Shown here piece after piece: positions 26,638-33,161 of a stretch of DNA of 37,198 nt (its first letter is position 1; every line of letters begins with the position of its first letter). The position numbers and the translations under genes are program-made. The notes beneath the pieces are model-generated. The model saw only the letters and a list, made by a program, of their open reading frames with translations. It was not told the DNA's origin and searched no databases. Source of the stretch: a virus. The stretch is from IMG/VR virus record IMGVR_UViG_3300018067_000090, positions 1 through 37,198 of that record. The stretch is one strand, 5' to 3'.

Positions 26638-29036
26638 GATATCTTATAGTCTACTAAGTCATGCAAGTTACGCTCGCCAAGTTCAAACTCGGCTGGAATG
26701 ATTAGAGTTCCCCGAGGGATAGAACATCCGGAAAAGTCGATGGGCATTTCCAATCCCTTCTTGAATACCTTAGCATAGGCATTAACCTCGCTGATAGGTA
26801 CGAGAGCACCTATTGCGTCATGCTTTTCCATCACGATGCGACAATCTGGAATCTCATGTTTAATGTACAGCATCGCCCGTTTAACCGCATCGCCCACGGT
26901 GGACTGCGGAATCATGGCGTATGCTTCCTTAAACAACTGGTCGCCCCATCGCCCGGCAAACGTACGCTTACGGCCGAACGGTGTAGTTAACGTTCGTTCG
27001 TTTGCTGCTAATGCATCTTGAACTGCGACGTGAAAGACTGAACGAATCTTCGGATACGCTGCATGGAATCGTTCAAGAATCTGTCCAGCTTTCCACTCGG
27101 ATACGTTGAGCGCGATGCCATACTTCTTCGCATCGGTATTAAACGTAATCATCGCACGATGCTTCCCCATGTCGTACGACCCTGCATGCCTTGAAGTTTT
27201 GCCAAGGAAACGTTCGGGCGAACCTTTCTTCACGACAAACATTTCGCCTAATGATAACACGATTCGTGCGGTCTTAGCGTGCTTGTCTATCTTACCGTAT
27301 TCTTCGAGTCCTTCATAATCTTCGCACAATAAATCAACAACTCTTGCTTCGGCTTGCGATAGGTCAGCTTCTAAGTATACGTAGCCTTCATCAACAATCA
27401 TCATTGTTAAGATGTCGGCGCCCATCTCGGAATGCTTTGTTATGGTTTGGAAGGCGAGTCCAATTGGCTCAGGTCTTGTAGGTGGCTTAAGAGTTTGAGT
27501 CGAAGTTCTTCCTGTCTCGGTTCCAACAATTTGATAAGAAGTTCTGTACCGTCCGTCATAGTCTGGACAAGCCTCGATGTAAGTGCCAATGGTCTTTCGG
27601 ATAGTACGGCCTCTAAGTATTCGATCAATAATCGGAACGACCTTGGGCTTGCGTTCACCATGATTAGCCTGTAAAGAGACAAGAACCTCCTCTCCAGTTC
27701 CGTCTCTGGCTGGCAACTTAAGTTCATTGTATATAAGTTCTCCAATTTGCTTTGGGCTTGCGACGTTGATTGAATGTCCAATGAGCTTCTCCAGTTCCTC
27801 TTGGTTTTCTTCGTTGAGCTTACGATACTTTATCTCAAGCGATGCACGCTTTTCAAAATCGCATGCGATGCCTTGTCGCTCGATGTCTAAGTACAAGTCA
27901 TGCAAATGATGTACGAAGTTGTAATAGAACTCACGTACACCAAACGTTTCGAGTTCTCTATCTAGCGTCTCAAAGATTTCAAAGTCTACCGCGCAGTCTT
28001 TCGCATTATATAAATAAAGTCTGTCTGCGGAGTCCTTTTTCGGATTGAACTCTTTACCTTCAAGCTTGTAATACGGCTCGCGGGTGTGGATACTTGCCAA
28101 GAATGCCAAACCCTTTGGTAGCTCGGGATATCGAGTGTGCGCCATGAGCATCGTATCCGCATGGAAGTTTGGAATCCTGAATCCTAGCTGGTGGAGTTTT
28201 CCTTCGTCGAATTTCCAGTTCTGCCCGATAATTCGCTTATTTCGCAGAAGTATGTCGGCACACTTCCAGAACTCTGCAAGTTCACGCTTGGAATAATCGC
28301 CAAACTTAACTCCCCATAATTCGTTAAAGAGAGGTATTGAGATAGCTTCGTGACTACTTGTTGCAAATCCGATACAATTTGGAATGGACTTATATGTCTC
28401 GATGTCAGAGGCAGCGTAAACTTTATCACGCCATCGGTCAAGGTAACGGTATAGTTGTGCGGAATCTCGAATGACAACAAGGTTTCTTTGTGGTATTGGG
28501 GTTCCATTTATTTCCTGTACCAGTCTGCGGACATCAAACTCTGCGACGGACTTGTCGATAACGGAATCGCTACGGAGTATGTACGCGGGGTGATAGGTGG
28601 GGATGACTCGTTTCTTGACTCTATCACTATAGAGAATTGAACCTCTCCACTGAGTGATTCCACTATTTCCAGTGAGAGCCTGTAAGGAGACATTTCCAAG
28701 GGCAAGGATAATTTTAGGATTAATCGTCTTGATTTCTTCGTAGAGGAATTCTTTATATCCATCGAAGTTCCTTACTTTATGAATGTCGTAAACTGTCTTG
28801 CCTGCTTTAGTTACTTTCGGTGGCTCAGTTTTAACAACGTTTGTTACCCAACATTCTGAGCGTGTGATGCCGGCTTGTTGAAGAAGTTGATTTAACAAAT
28901 GGCCTGATGGCCCAATGAAAGGTTTGCCCGAGCGCTGTTCTTGTTCGCCTGGCGCTTCGCCAACAATCATGATGTCAGCGTTGGCATTACCCTCTCCGAG
29001 TACATCGAGTTGTAAATTTAAGGCAGATGTTTCCAT
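26634..29036 (-). CDS. DNA polymerase A fused to family-4-like uracil-DNA glycosylase
   Basis: Three domains in 800 residues. First, a UDG family-4-like domain (1-180): GEAPGEQE at 26-33, GKPFIGPSG at 37-45 and HPAY at 149-152. Second, a DEDDy 3'-5' exonuclease: DIE at 211-213, Asn273/Asp277, and Tyr343-x3-Asp347. Third, a family A polymerase: motif A DLSQAEAR from 558, motif B Arg609/Lys613/Tyr621, and motif C His739-Asp740. The UDG part lacks the cysteines that hold the 4Fe-4S cluster in family 4 (KTEPP where KCxPP is usual). At the E. coli Phe762 position there is His617. It is the replicative polymerase candidate. SPO1-type polymerases also carry an N-terminal UDG-like domain. AAGGA lies about 10 nt before the ATG. 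Confidence 0.9.
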   Translation of the reverse strand: METSALNLQLDVLGEGNANADIMIVGEAPGEQEQRSGKPFIGPSGHLLNQLLQQAGITRSECWVTNVVKTEPPKVTKAGKTVYDIHKVRNFDGYKEFLYEEIKTINPKIILALGNVSLQALTGNSGITQWRGSILYSDRVKKRVIPTYHPAYILRSDSVIDKSVAEFDVRRLVQEINGTPIPQRNLVVIRDSAQLYRYLDRWRDKVYAASDIETYKSIPNCIGFATSSHEAISIPLFNELWGVKFGDYSKRELAEFWKCADILLRNKRIIGQNWKFDEGKLHQLGFRIPNFHADTMLMAHTRYPELPKGLAFLASIHTREPYYKLEGKEFNPKKDSADRLYLYNAKDCAVDFEIFETLDRELETFGVREFYYNFVHHLHDLYLDIERQGIACDFEKRASLEIKYRKLNEENQEELEKLIGHSINVASPKQIGELIYNELKLPARDGTGEEVLVSLQANHGERKPKVVPIIDRILRGRTIRKTIGTYIEACPDYDGRYRTSYQIVGTETGRTSTQTLKPPTRPEPIGLAFQTITKHSEMGADILTMMIVDEGYVYLEADLSQAEARVVDLLCEDYEGLEEYGKIDKHAKTARIVLSLGEMFVVKKGSPERFLGKTSRHAGSYDMGKHRAMITFNTDAKKYGIALNVSEWKAGQILERFHAAYPKIRSVFHVAVQDALAANERTLTTPFGRKRTFAGRWGDQLFKEAYAMIPQSTVGDAVKRAMLYIKHEIPDCRIVMEKHDAIGALVPISEVNAYAKVFKKGLEMPIDFSGCSIPRGTLIIPAEFELGERNLHDLVDYKIS

Positions 29037-29467
29037 GTTTCATAATTCCTTATAGCATGGATTGTGTGGACACTTATGTTATATTCTTTGGCTAACATAA
29101 CAAGCGTCTTGTTAGCTACCTTATCCTGCCGAATTGATAACACTTGCTCAGGCGTGAGCTTAGCACGCCCATGTTGGGTACCCTTAGCTTGTCTGCCCTT
29201 TAATACTTTATCTAATTGATTTCCTCTTTGCGTAGTTAGTTTTAAATGTTCAGGTTGTATGCATTGTGTAACATCGCATGTGTGCATTACTACCATGCCC
29301 TTGGGAATAGGCCCGTTGCAAATCATATACATTTCACGATGTATAGCCAAACATATACTATCTTCCCACGCTCTTGGATAGCCCCAATTATTTATTGAGC
29401 CCATCCAAATAAGGCAACCTTGCTCATTCAGCGGTGCGCAATTAGCGAGAATTCGCTTGATGTTCAT
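29018..29467 (-). CDS. HNH homing-type endonuclease with C-terminal HTH
   Basis: The 149-residue protein has an HNH core, MHTCDVTQCIQPEHL (61-75), with His62, Cys64, Cys69 and His74. The Asn usual in CxNPxHL is Gln71, which may lower activity. The C-terminal part (KLTPEQVLSIRQ, then KTLVMLAKEYNISVHTIHAI) is a helix-turn-helix that would read the target site. It is a free-standing homing-type enzyme wedged between the Dam-like gene (26-nt overlap) and the polymerase gene (19-nt overlap). Its base composition is more A/T-rich than that of its neighbours, which suggests later arrival. It has no clear Shine-Dalgarno site. Confidence 0.85.
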   Translation of the reverse strand: MNIKRILANCAPLNEQGCLIWMGSINNWGYPRAWEDSICLAIHREMYMICNGPIPKGMVVMHTCDVTQCIQPEHLKLTTQRGNQLDKVLKGRQAKGTQHGRAKLTPEQVLSIRQDKVANKTLVMLAKEYNISVHTIHAIRNYETWKHLP

Positions 29468-29876
29468 AAATCTGTGCTTGCTTTTCAGTTGTTATTCTTT
29501 CAAGCTCTGCATCACTCCTAAAAACTATTAGGCATGCAGGCACGCGCTTGATTTGATTATCTTCAGTCGTGAACTTTACGCGACCTTGAATGGGCCGTAA
29601 AGTAACACGGCCATTGCCCGCTGTTGATTTATTGAATACATTTGAAAACCACTCGGTCGATGTATCGGAAGGGATGACTAAGACAACGAGGTCAGCTTTA
29701 GCTTTGAGAGATTTGTTAATGATGAGTTCGGGTATGCCTTGCTTAATTGGTGGGACGATGGAGATTAAGAAACGGCCGTGGTCGAGCGGATGGAATATGC
29801 AATGTGGCGTGATGAGTTCGGTATCGAATCTGAACTCACGCTGGAGTTCACTCCTTAACTTTTCGGGTAGAGTCAT
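29442..29876 (-). CDS. Dam-like adenine methyltransferase relative, truncated or degenerate
   Basis: The 144 residues resemble the C-terminal half of phage N6-adenine methyltransferases (PF05869 Dam family). Those enzymes have a catalytic NPPY followed by a helix, a strand, an IPxDTSTxWF block and a GRxKF block. Here the catalytic motif reads VPPI (41-44), then LVVLVIPSDTSTEWF (63-77) and GRVKF (98-102). The SAM-binding N-terminal part is absent and Asn/Asp and Tyr are missing from motif IV, so it is probably not an active methyltransferase by itself. AAGGA precedes the ATG. It could be a remnant, a DNA-binding derivative, or a split enzyme. Confidence 0.55.
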   Translation of the reverse strand: MTLPEKLRSELQREFRFDTELITPHCIFHPLDHGRFLISIVPPIKQGIPELIINKSLKAKADLVVLVIPSDTSTEWFSNVFNKSTAGNGRVTLRPIQGRVKFTTEDNQIKRVPACLIVFRSDAELERITTEKQAQIYEHQANSR

Positions 29877-29898
29877 ATTGGTTCCTTAACGTACGAAT

Positions 29899-29929
29899 AG
29901 GCAAAGGAGATATAGAGTCTCCCCTGCCT
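29899..29929 (-). other. Stem-loop upstream of the Dam-like gene
   Basis: On the minus strand AGGCAGGGGAGA and TCTCCTTTGCCT pair over 12 bp with two G-U pairs around a 7-nt loop. It lies between the acidic-protein stop and the Dam-like gene's Shine-Dalgarno site. There is no T-run after it, so it is more likely an attenuator or mRNA-processing structure than a full terminator. The G-U pairs make it specific to the minus-strand RNA. Confidence 0.6.
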
Positions 29930-29937
29930 AGTAAACT

Positions 29938-30300
29938 TTAGAAACCCTGGGTCTTCAGATAATCCGCAAGGCTCATTTCATCCTTGTGATTCTTCAGCCA
30001 CTCGTCAGTCGCAGCCTGAACTTTGATTCCTAAATCTTGTTCTTCTGCGTCCGAGTCCTCATCATCTTCCTCATCATCTTCATCGATTTCTTCTGACTCA
30101 TCATCTTCGTCGTCATCAGAATCAATTTCTTCGTCCTCGTCCTCATCCTCATCTTCGGCGAGGATTTCGTCTGAGTCATCCTCATCCTCGTCGTCTTCGA
30201 TATCCTCTAATTCAATTTCATTTGGAAGAGCGGAAACATCAAGACCGAGCATAGCTGCTACTTGTTCCTTCTCGCCCGGTTTAAACACATGCTTTGTCAT
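29938..30300 (-). CDS. Hyperacidic small protein, 120 aa
   Basis: The ATG at 30300 is chosen because AAGGGAG lies about 9 nt upstream; the longer frame to 30387 lacks a site and would swallow another ORF. The product has a short basic start (MTKHVFKPGEKEQVAAMLG), then about 60 residues that are almost only Asp, Glu and Ser, then a helical C-terminus ending in SLADYLKTQGF. Very acidic phage proteins include DNA mimics and transcription or assembly factors, but nothing here selects one. It follows the small helical ORF with a 20-nt overlap. Confidence 0.65.
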   Translation of the reverse strand: MTKHVFKPGEKEQVAAMLGLDVSALPNEIELEDIEDDEDEDDSDEILAEDEDEDEDEEIDSDDDEDDESEEIDEDDEEDDEDSDAEEQDLGIKVQAATDEWLKNHKDEMSLADYLKTQGF

Positions 30301-30454
30301 TCGGCTGCTCCCTTTCCCGTAGTAAACGGTAACGGTGTTCAAGTTTGGATGCGGCAGACTGCAATCGGATTGTAAAATCTTCCGCATCCTTTGCGAGTTC
30401 GCGAAGCTTTGAAATGTGCTCCGCTATTTCTAACTTCAATCCGAGTTCGTCCAT
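30281..30454 (-). CDS. Small helical ORF after the tRNA, 57 aa
   Basis: The ATG at 30454 opens a 57-residue frame that ends inside the acidic-protein gene. The product (MDELGLKLEIAEHISKLREL at its start) looks like one long amphipathic helix with regular Leu/Ile spacing and Lys/Glu pairs, so it is probably a coiled coil. It fills the space between the tRNA (ending 15 nt upstream) and the acidic-protein gene. No clear Shine-Dalgarno site is seen, which lowers confidence. No family recognised. Confidence 0.45.
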   Translation of the reverse strand: MDELGLKLEIAEHISKLRELAKDAEDFTIRLQSAASKLEHRYRLLREREQPNDKACV

Positions 30455-30469
30455 TGGCGTATGAGTTAA

Positions 30470-30555
30470 TGGTGCAGGCGAAGGGACTCGAACCCTTATG
30501 GTTTTTCAACCTGTGGATTTTAAGTCCACTGCGTATGCCATTCCGCCACGCCTGC
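30470..30555 (-). tRNA. tRNA-Leu (anticodon UAA)
   Basis: On the minus strand it forms a perfect 7-bp acceptor stem (GCAGGCG with CGCCTGC), a D-arm, an anticodon arm GTGGA-CTTAAAA-TCCAC with anticodon TAA at 30522-30520, a long variable arm (GGTT-GAAA-AACC) and a T-arm with GGGTTCGAGTCCC. The long variable arm is diagnostic for class II (Leu/Ser). The CCA end is encoded. UAA reads TTA codons, which are frequent in many of the phage genes here. It lies within the early operon, 60 nt downstream of the SSB-like gene. Confidence 0.95.
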
Positions 30556-30565
30556 GAAAGAGAAT

Positions 30566-30598
30566 GGATGCATAGGTCCGGGGGGAACCTATGCATCC
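30566..30598 (-). terminator. Strong stem-loop between SSB-like gene and tRNA
   Basis: A perfect 12-bp inverted repeat GGATGCATAGGT / ACCTATGCATCC with a 9-nt loop lies between the SSB-like gene stop (30616) and the tRNA 5' end. On the minus strand the stem is followed by ATTCTCTTT, a weak T-rich stretch. It may terminate partly, or protect or process the mRNA just before the tRNA. Confidence 0.7.
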
Positions 30599-30615
30599 GG
30601 TGGATTTACTGCAAC

Positions 30616-31017
30616 TTACTGGTTGTCCGGCGTCCAATCAATCGGGCGCCAACCGAGAACCTGATTGTTCGGCTTGTTGTTATACGTTCCAGGGCCGAGG
30701 CAAACGAAAACCTCCTTGCCCTTGAACTCCTCGAAATGAACAACGCCACCGTCCTTTTCGAGATCGACTCGCATCGCCTTCAGGAAATCAAACGCGAGGC
30801 CAGGATATTCCTCCGGGAATGTCTGGTCGTACGTGAGACCCTGATACTCATTACCGGGTTCCTCAACCTTGATGGTAATGACGTGGTTAATCGCTCCCGA
30901 GCGCTTCTCCGACTTCGCCACACGCTCCTGATAATTCGTGATGCGAACCGGAAGCCACGTCGGTGCTTCAACCAAACGTGTACGAGCGATATCGTCCTTC
31001 GAATACGTGAATGCCAT
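30616..31017 (-). CDS. SSB-like OB-fold protein candidate, 133 aa
   Basis: The 133 residues look like an OB-fold, DUF669-type ssDNA-binding protein: a basic beta start (TWLPVRITNYQERVAKSEKR), a strand pair (INHVITIKVEEPGNEYQGLT), a helix (AFDFLKAMRVDL) and a final sheet (KGKEVFVCLGPGTYNNKPNN). It comes directly after the Sak4-like ATPase gene, a pairing seen in phage recombination modules, which supports an SSB role. The tail lacks the acidic DDDIPF-type end of bacterial SSB. AAGGA lies upstream of the ATG behind an 84-nt leader. Not proven by motif. Confidence 0.55.
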   Translation of the reverse strand: MAFTYSKDDIARTRLVEAPTWLPVRITNYQERVAKSEKRSGAINHVITIKVEEPGNEYQGLTYDQTFPEEYPGLAFDFLKAMRVDLEKDGGVVHFEEFKGKEVFVCLGPGTYNNKPNNQVLGWRPIDWTPDNQ

Positions 31018-31048
31018 GATTCTTTTTTCCTTGTGTGTAGAGGGTGAA

Positions 31049-31064
31049 GTGTACTGCTTTACAC
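31049..31064. promoter_or_regulatory. Operator-like dyad, site A
   Basis: The sequence GTGTACTGCTTTACAC (16 bp) is a dyad GTGTA-N4-TTTACAC in the 84-nt gap before the SSB-like gene, 32 nt from its start. The same pattern occurs twice in the control region near 35.4 kb with N3. The flanking AAGTGTA is shared with site C. It may bind a dimeric regulator; no repressor gene was identified for it. Confidence 0.45.
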
Positions 31065-31101
31065 GCTTACTTGAGTTCCTAATGTAATTACCCCTTGGTG
31101 C

Positions 31102-31905
31102 TTACTTAGGATTAACGAAAGGTGCGACGTTTGATTTGCCTAGTTCCATTACCTCCATGATTGATGGTTGAATGATTTCAAAGAAGTTGCGATTCGTAAA
31201 GTCAATCTCCTTAGGTAACTTTAACGTTGTTCTCGCAAAATCTTCTCCAGAATTGACCGTGCGTGCGATGAACTGTTGCTTTCCACCAACCGGCTTTTGC
31301 TCGAAGTGATAAATCTCGTCGAAGTAGCCCGGTATTTTGGCAGCGACTTTCTTTCCCCCGGTCAATAAACTTCTCGTAACGACGACTGTATCATCATTGA
31401 GATTCGTTTTCTCAGTCTTGATGACGTGGGCTACGAGAATCTTGTACTTGCATCGAAGCTGTTGAAGAAACATTACTAGTTCAGTCAACATTGCATTCTC
31501 TGCATTGTAATCTTCAATCGAGTTAACTGCGACGCCGCTGATTTTCTTACCCTTACCTTCAAGACCTTTGAGCCTAATGACGTTTTGCAATAGTAAATCA
31601 GCAGTCGAGGTGAGTGAATCAACAATCACGGTGTCGAATGGAAAGCGTTTCATCTTGCTTAATTCGATGAACTCGTCCCATTTCTTGTCGAACTTCGCGT
31701 AATCTTCTCGCGTGTACGTGTCGTACGATAAATCACGTTTACCACGCGGGTAATGATACGCTGCGACCGAACGTATTCTACTCTCCATATCGAATACGTA
31801 GGGATTGGGAAAGCTTGCTGCCGCAATACTCTTGCCACTGCTCACTTCCCCTTTGAACAGCATGAGGAATTCTTCTTTCGCGAGCGCTTCCTCGATGCTT
31901 GGCAT
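31102..31905 (-). CDS. Sak4-like RecA-fold ATPase (recombination)
   Basis: The 267-residue protein has Walker A GEVSSGKS (19-26) and Walker B DTVIVDSL (91-98, Asp96), with a RecA-like core and a strand around ILVAHVIKTEK that fits the sensor region. Length and neighbours suit Sak4-type single-strand annealing proteins, small RecA-like ATPases usually beside an SSB. It follows the small gene at 31906 without a gap and is separated from the SSB-like gene by a leader containing a putative operator. An AAA-type replication ATPase is the alternative. Confidence 0.75.
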   Translation of the reverse strand: MPSIEEALAKEEFLMLFKGEVSSGKSIAAASFPNPYVFDMESRIRSVAAYHYPRGKRDLSYDTYTREDYAKFDKKWDEFIELSKMKRFPFDTVIVDSLTSTADLLLQNVIRLKGLEGKGKKISGVAVNSIEDYNAENAMLTELVMFLQQLRCKYKILVAHVIKTEKTNLNDDTVVVTRSLLTGGKKVAAKIPGYFDEIYHFEQKPVGGKQQFIARTVNSGEDFARTTLKLPKEIDFTNRNFFEIIQPSIMEVMELGKSNVAPFVNPK

Positions 31906-32214
31906 TTAGTTGCTCTCATCAATGACCGGAATCAATTCGGATTCCTCGTCGGTCGGTTCTGGAATGGAAGGGTTCGGTTCGTATTCCTTCCGCCGTTCCT
32001 CACGATACGTTTCGAGTTGCGCCTTCAAATCGTGATGCGGATAGAAAGTAAACAACGTGTTGTACTTTGAATCGCGCAACGAATAGTTCTCAAGCGTCTC
32101 AATGTTCGTGAGATTCAAGAGTTCACGAAGAATTCGTTGCGTGATGTGCAATGCCGATTCGATGTTGTCAACGAGTTCGATTTCGATGCGAAAGCTCTTG
32201 TCTTTGTCAGCCAT
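31906..32214 (-). CDS. Small unknown protein, 102 aa
   Basis: The N-terminal two thirds are alpha/beta (KSFRIEIELVDNIESALHIT) and the tail is Pro/Glu-rich (PNPSIPEPTDEESELIP), probably disordered. No Cys or membrane segment. The ATG is followed by MADKDKS and has the repeated GAATCGAGAT element 5-14 nt upstream. The stop is immediately before the Sak4-like ATG, so it is translated together with recombination genes. No known family. Confidence 0.6.
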   Translation of the reverse strand: MADKDKSFRIEIELVDNIESALHITQRILRELLNLTNIETLENYSLRDSKYNTLFTFYPHHDLKAQLETYREERRKEYEPNPSIPEPTDEESELIPVIDESN

Positions 32215-32230
32215 TTTAAATCTCGATTCC
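32215..32230 (-). repeat. Repeated gene-junction element GAATCGAGAT, copy 1
   Basis: On the minus strand GGAATCGAGAT is followed by TTAAA and the ATG at 32214. It forms the end of the 79-aa zinc ORF (…IEI stop) and the leader of the next gene. Further copies lie at 33148-33161 and 34040-34054. Confidence 0.6.
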
Positions 32231-32455
32231 TTTTGATTGATGCCCGCATTGCAAGCATTCGATGTACAGTCTGCCGTTTAGTGTACGCCGTGCCGTTTCA
32301 GGATGTCTGCAACAATGTTCGATACAGGCGCGGACAATTCCGTTGGCGAATTTGACGAGTGGTTTGGATGCTCCCTGCGACAATCGATGCAAACGGGATT
32401 CGCTCGGAGCGATGCGTACTTGTCGATTACGAATTCCCGATTGCACGATGGACAT
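32216..32455 (-). CDS. Overlapping zinc-ribbon ORF, up to 79 aa
   Basis: This ORF overlaps the 105-aa zinc protein for 178 nt in a different frame. Its C-terminal 36 residues look truly coding: HCC-R-H (47-51) and YIECLQCG (64-71) form a zinc ribbon, ending QSKGIEI. The N-terminal 40 residues look arbitrary, and the ATG at 32455 has no good Shine-Dalgarno site, so the true start may be a TTG inside the frame or the segment may be reached by a frameshift from the upstream zinc protein. Its stop lies in the GAATCGAGAT element. Confidence 0.4.
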   Translation of the reverse strand: MSIVQSGIRNRQVRIAPSESRLHRLSQGASKPLVKFANGIVRACIEHCCRHPETARRTLNGRLYIECLQCGHQSKGIEI

Positions 32456-32595
32456 ACTGATTCCTTGCCTAAGATAAATTCAGGCATGATGTAATGGTTG
32501 CAGTTGGTTAACATGCAACGATACACATGCGCTTTCTTTAGCTTAACTCGGCGGTATTGATGCGTGTGATTCGAGTTCGCCCGACGCTTGGGCAT
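32278..32595 (-). CDS. Small zinc-finger protein, 105 aa
   Basis: The basic N-terminus (MPKRRANSNHTHQYRRVKLKK) is followed by three Cys pairs: C27/C32 with His34, C48/C51 and C69/C72. They could bind two zinc ions, as in small phage zinc-ribbon proteins that bind nucleic acid. The start is well supported by AAGGAG 8 nt upstream. It overlaps the preceding gene by 53 nt, and its Ser/Pro-rich tail overlaps the next zinc ORF in another frame. Function unknown. Confidence 0.7.
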   Translation of the reverse strand: MPKRRANSNHTHQYRRVKLKKAHVYRCMLTNCNHYIMPEFILGKESVCPSCNREFVIDKYASLRANPVCIDCRREHPNHSSNSPTELSAPVSNIVADILKRHGVH

Positions 32596-32830
32596 TTACA
32601 TTCTCCTTACCTTGCTTTGCTAGCTCGGTGATAATCTTCGATATCACGTTCGCTGCACGTTGCTTTACGTGCTCAGGAACTGGAATGTTCATGATTGCGA
32701 GCGTTTGAAAGTATGCTTCAAACGTTGCTCCTATCGTCTCAGCGTCGATAGGATCGAGCGTAACGGTGATTGGCTTTGCTAGTTCATCGAAGCCCGGTCG
32801 CTCGCTTTCTTTTTTCAGGTCGTATAGCAT
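32543..32830 (-). CDS. Small helical unknown protein, 95 aa
   Basis: The ATG at 32830 is preferred to the upstream ATG at 32860 because AAAGGA lies 8-9 nt before it and it avoids overlap with the previous gene. The product is helical and acidic-basic mixed (MLYDLKKESERPGFDELAKP; HVKQRAANVISKIITELAKQ), without Cys or membrane segment. Its last 53 nt overlap the zinc-finger gene. No family is recognised; it lies among small early genes. Confidence 0.6.
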   Translation of the reverse strand: MLYDLKKESERPGFDELAKPITVTLDPIDAETIGATFEAYFQTLAIMNIPVPEHVKQRAANVISKIITELAKQGKENVNAQASGELESHASIPPS

Positions 32831-32835
32831 TTTAG

Positions 32836-33147
32836 TTATCCTTTGAGTCGCTTGAACCATTCATCCCGAAGGTGCTGATACTCGGGAAACATATCAAACA
32901 CGCTAGCGAAGTAGAAGTCTTCCTCACCAACGAAACAATCCGCGTGAGCTTTCTTTGCGTCACTAAACTTACGTTCACAAAACATGAGCGAGTTCATGAT
33001 ATGGTCGCTCTCCATATGCTGAACTGGCTTACCATTCCACGTCTTGTGAACCTTGCGCTCCGGGGTATTGAAGATTGAATGCCGCTTGGGTGTTAGCTTT
33101 TCTTGCTCGTCGTATTCATCCCATTCGCGGTCGCGGTCGAAGTTCAT
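32836..33147 (-). CDS. Small unknown protein, 103 aa
   Basis: The product is highly charged and aromatic (MNFDRDREWDEYDEQEK; DEWFKRLKG at the end). It contains two isolated Cys, so no zinc site, and no membrane segment. The ATG is preceded by the repeated GAATCGAGAT element. It follows the Cas4/AddB-like nuclease gene by 1 nt and may be its partner or a small regulator. Not recognised. Confidence 0.6.
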   Translation of the reverse strand: MNFDRDREWDEYDEQEKLTPKRHSIFNTPERKVHKTWNGKPVQHMESDHIMNSLMFCERKFSDAKKAHADCFVGEEDFYFASVFDMFPEYQHLRDEWFKRLKG

Positions 33148-33161
33148 TTTAATCTCGATTC
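33148..33161 (-). repeat. Repeated gene-junction element GAATCGAGAT, copy 2
   Basis: On the minus strand TTTGAATCGAGATTAAA precedes the ATG at 33147. Here it encodes the last residues of the nuclease (NRD, stop). The frame differs from copy 1, so protein coding does not explain the conservation. Confidence 0.6.

Noticed and set aside
30023-30322. 99-aa poly-Ser plus-strand ORF
   Set aside because: It is the complementary shadow of the Asp/Glu-rich minus-strand gene.
30391-31047. 218-aa plus-strand ORF across the tRNA and SSB-like gene
   Set aside because: It is antisense to a clear tRNA and a supported gene and has unnatural composition.
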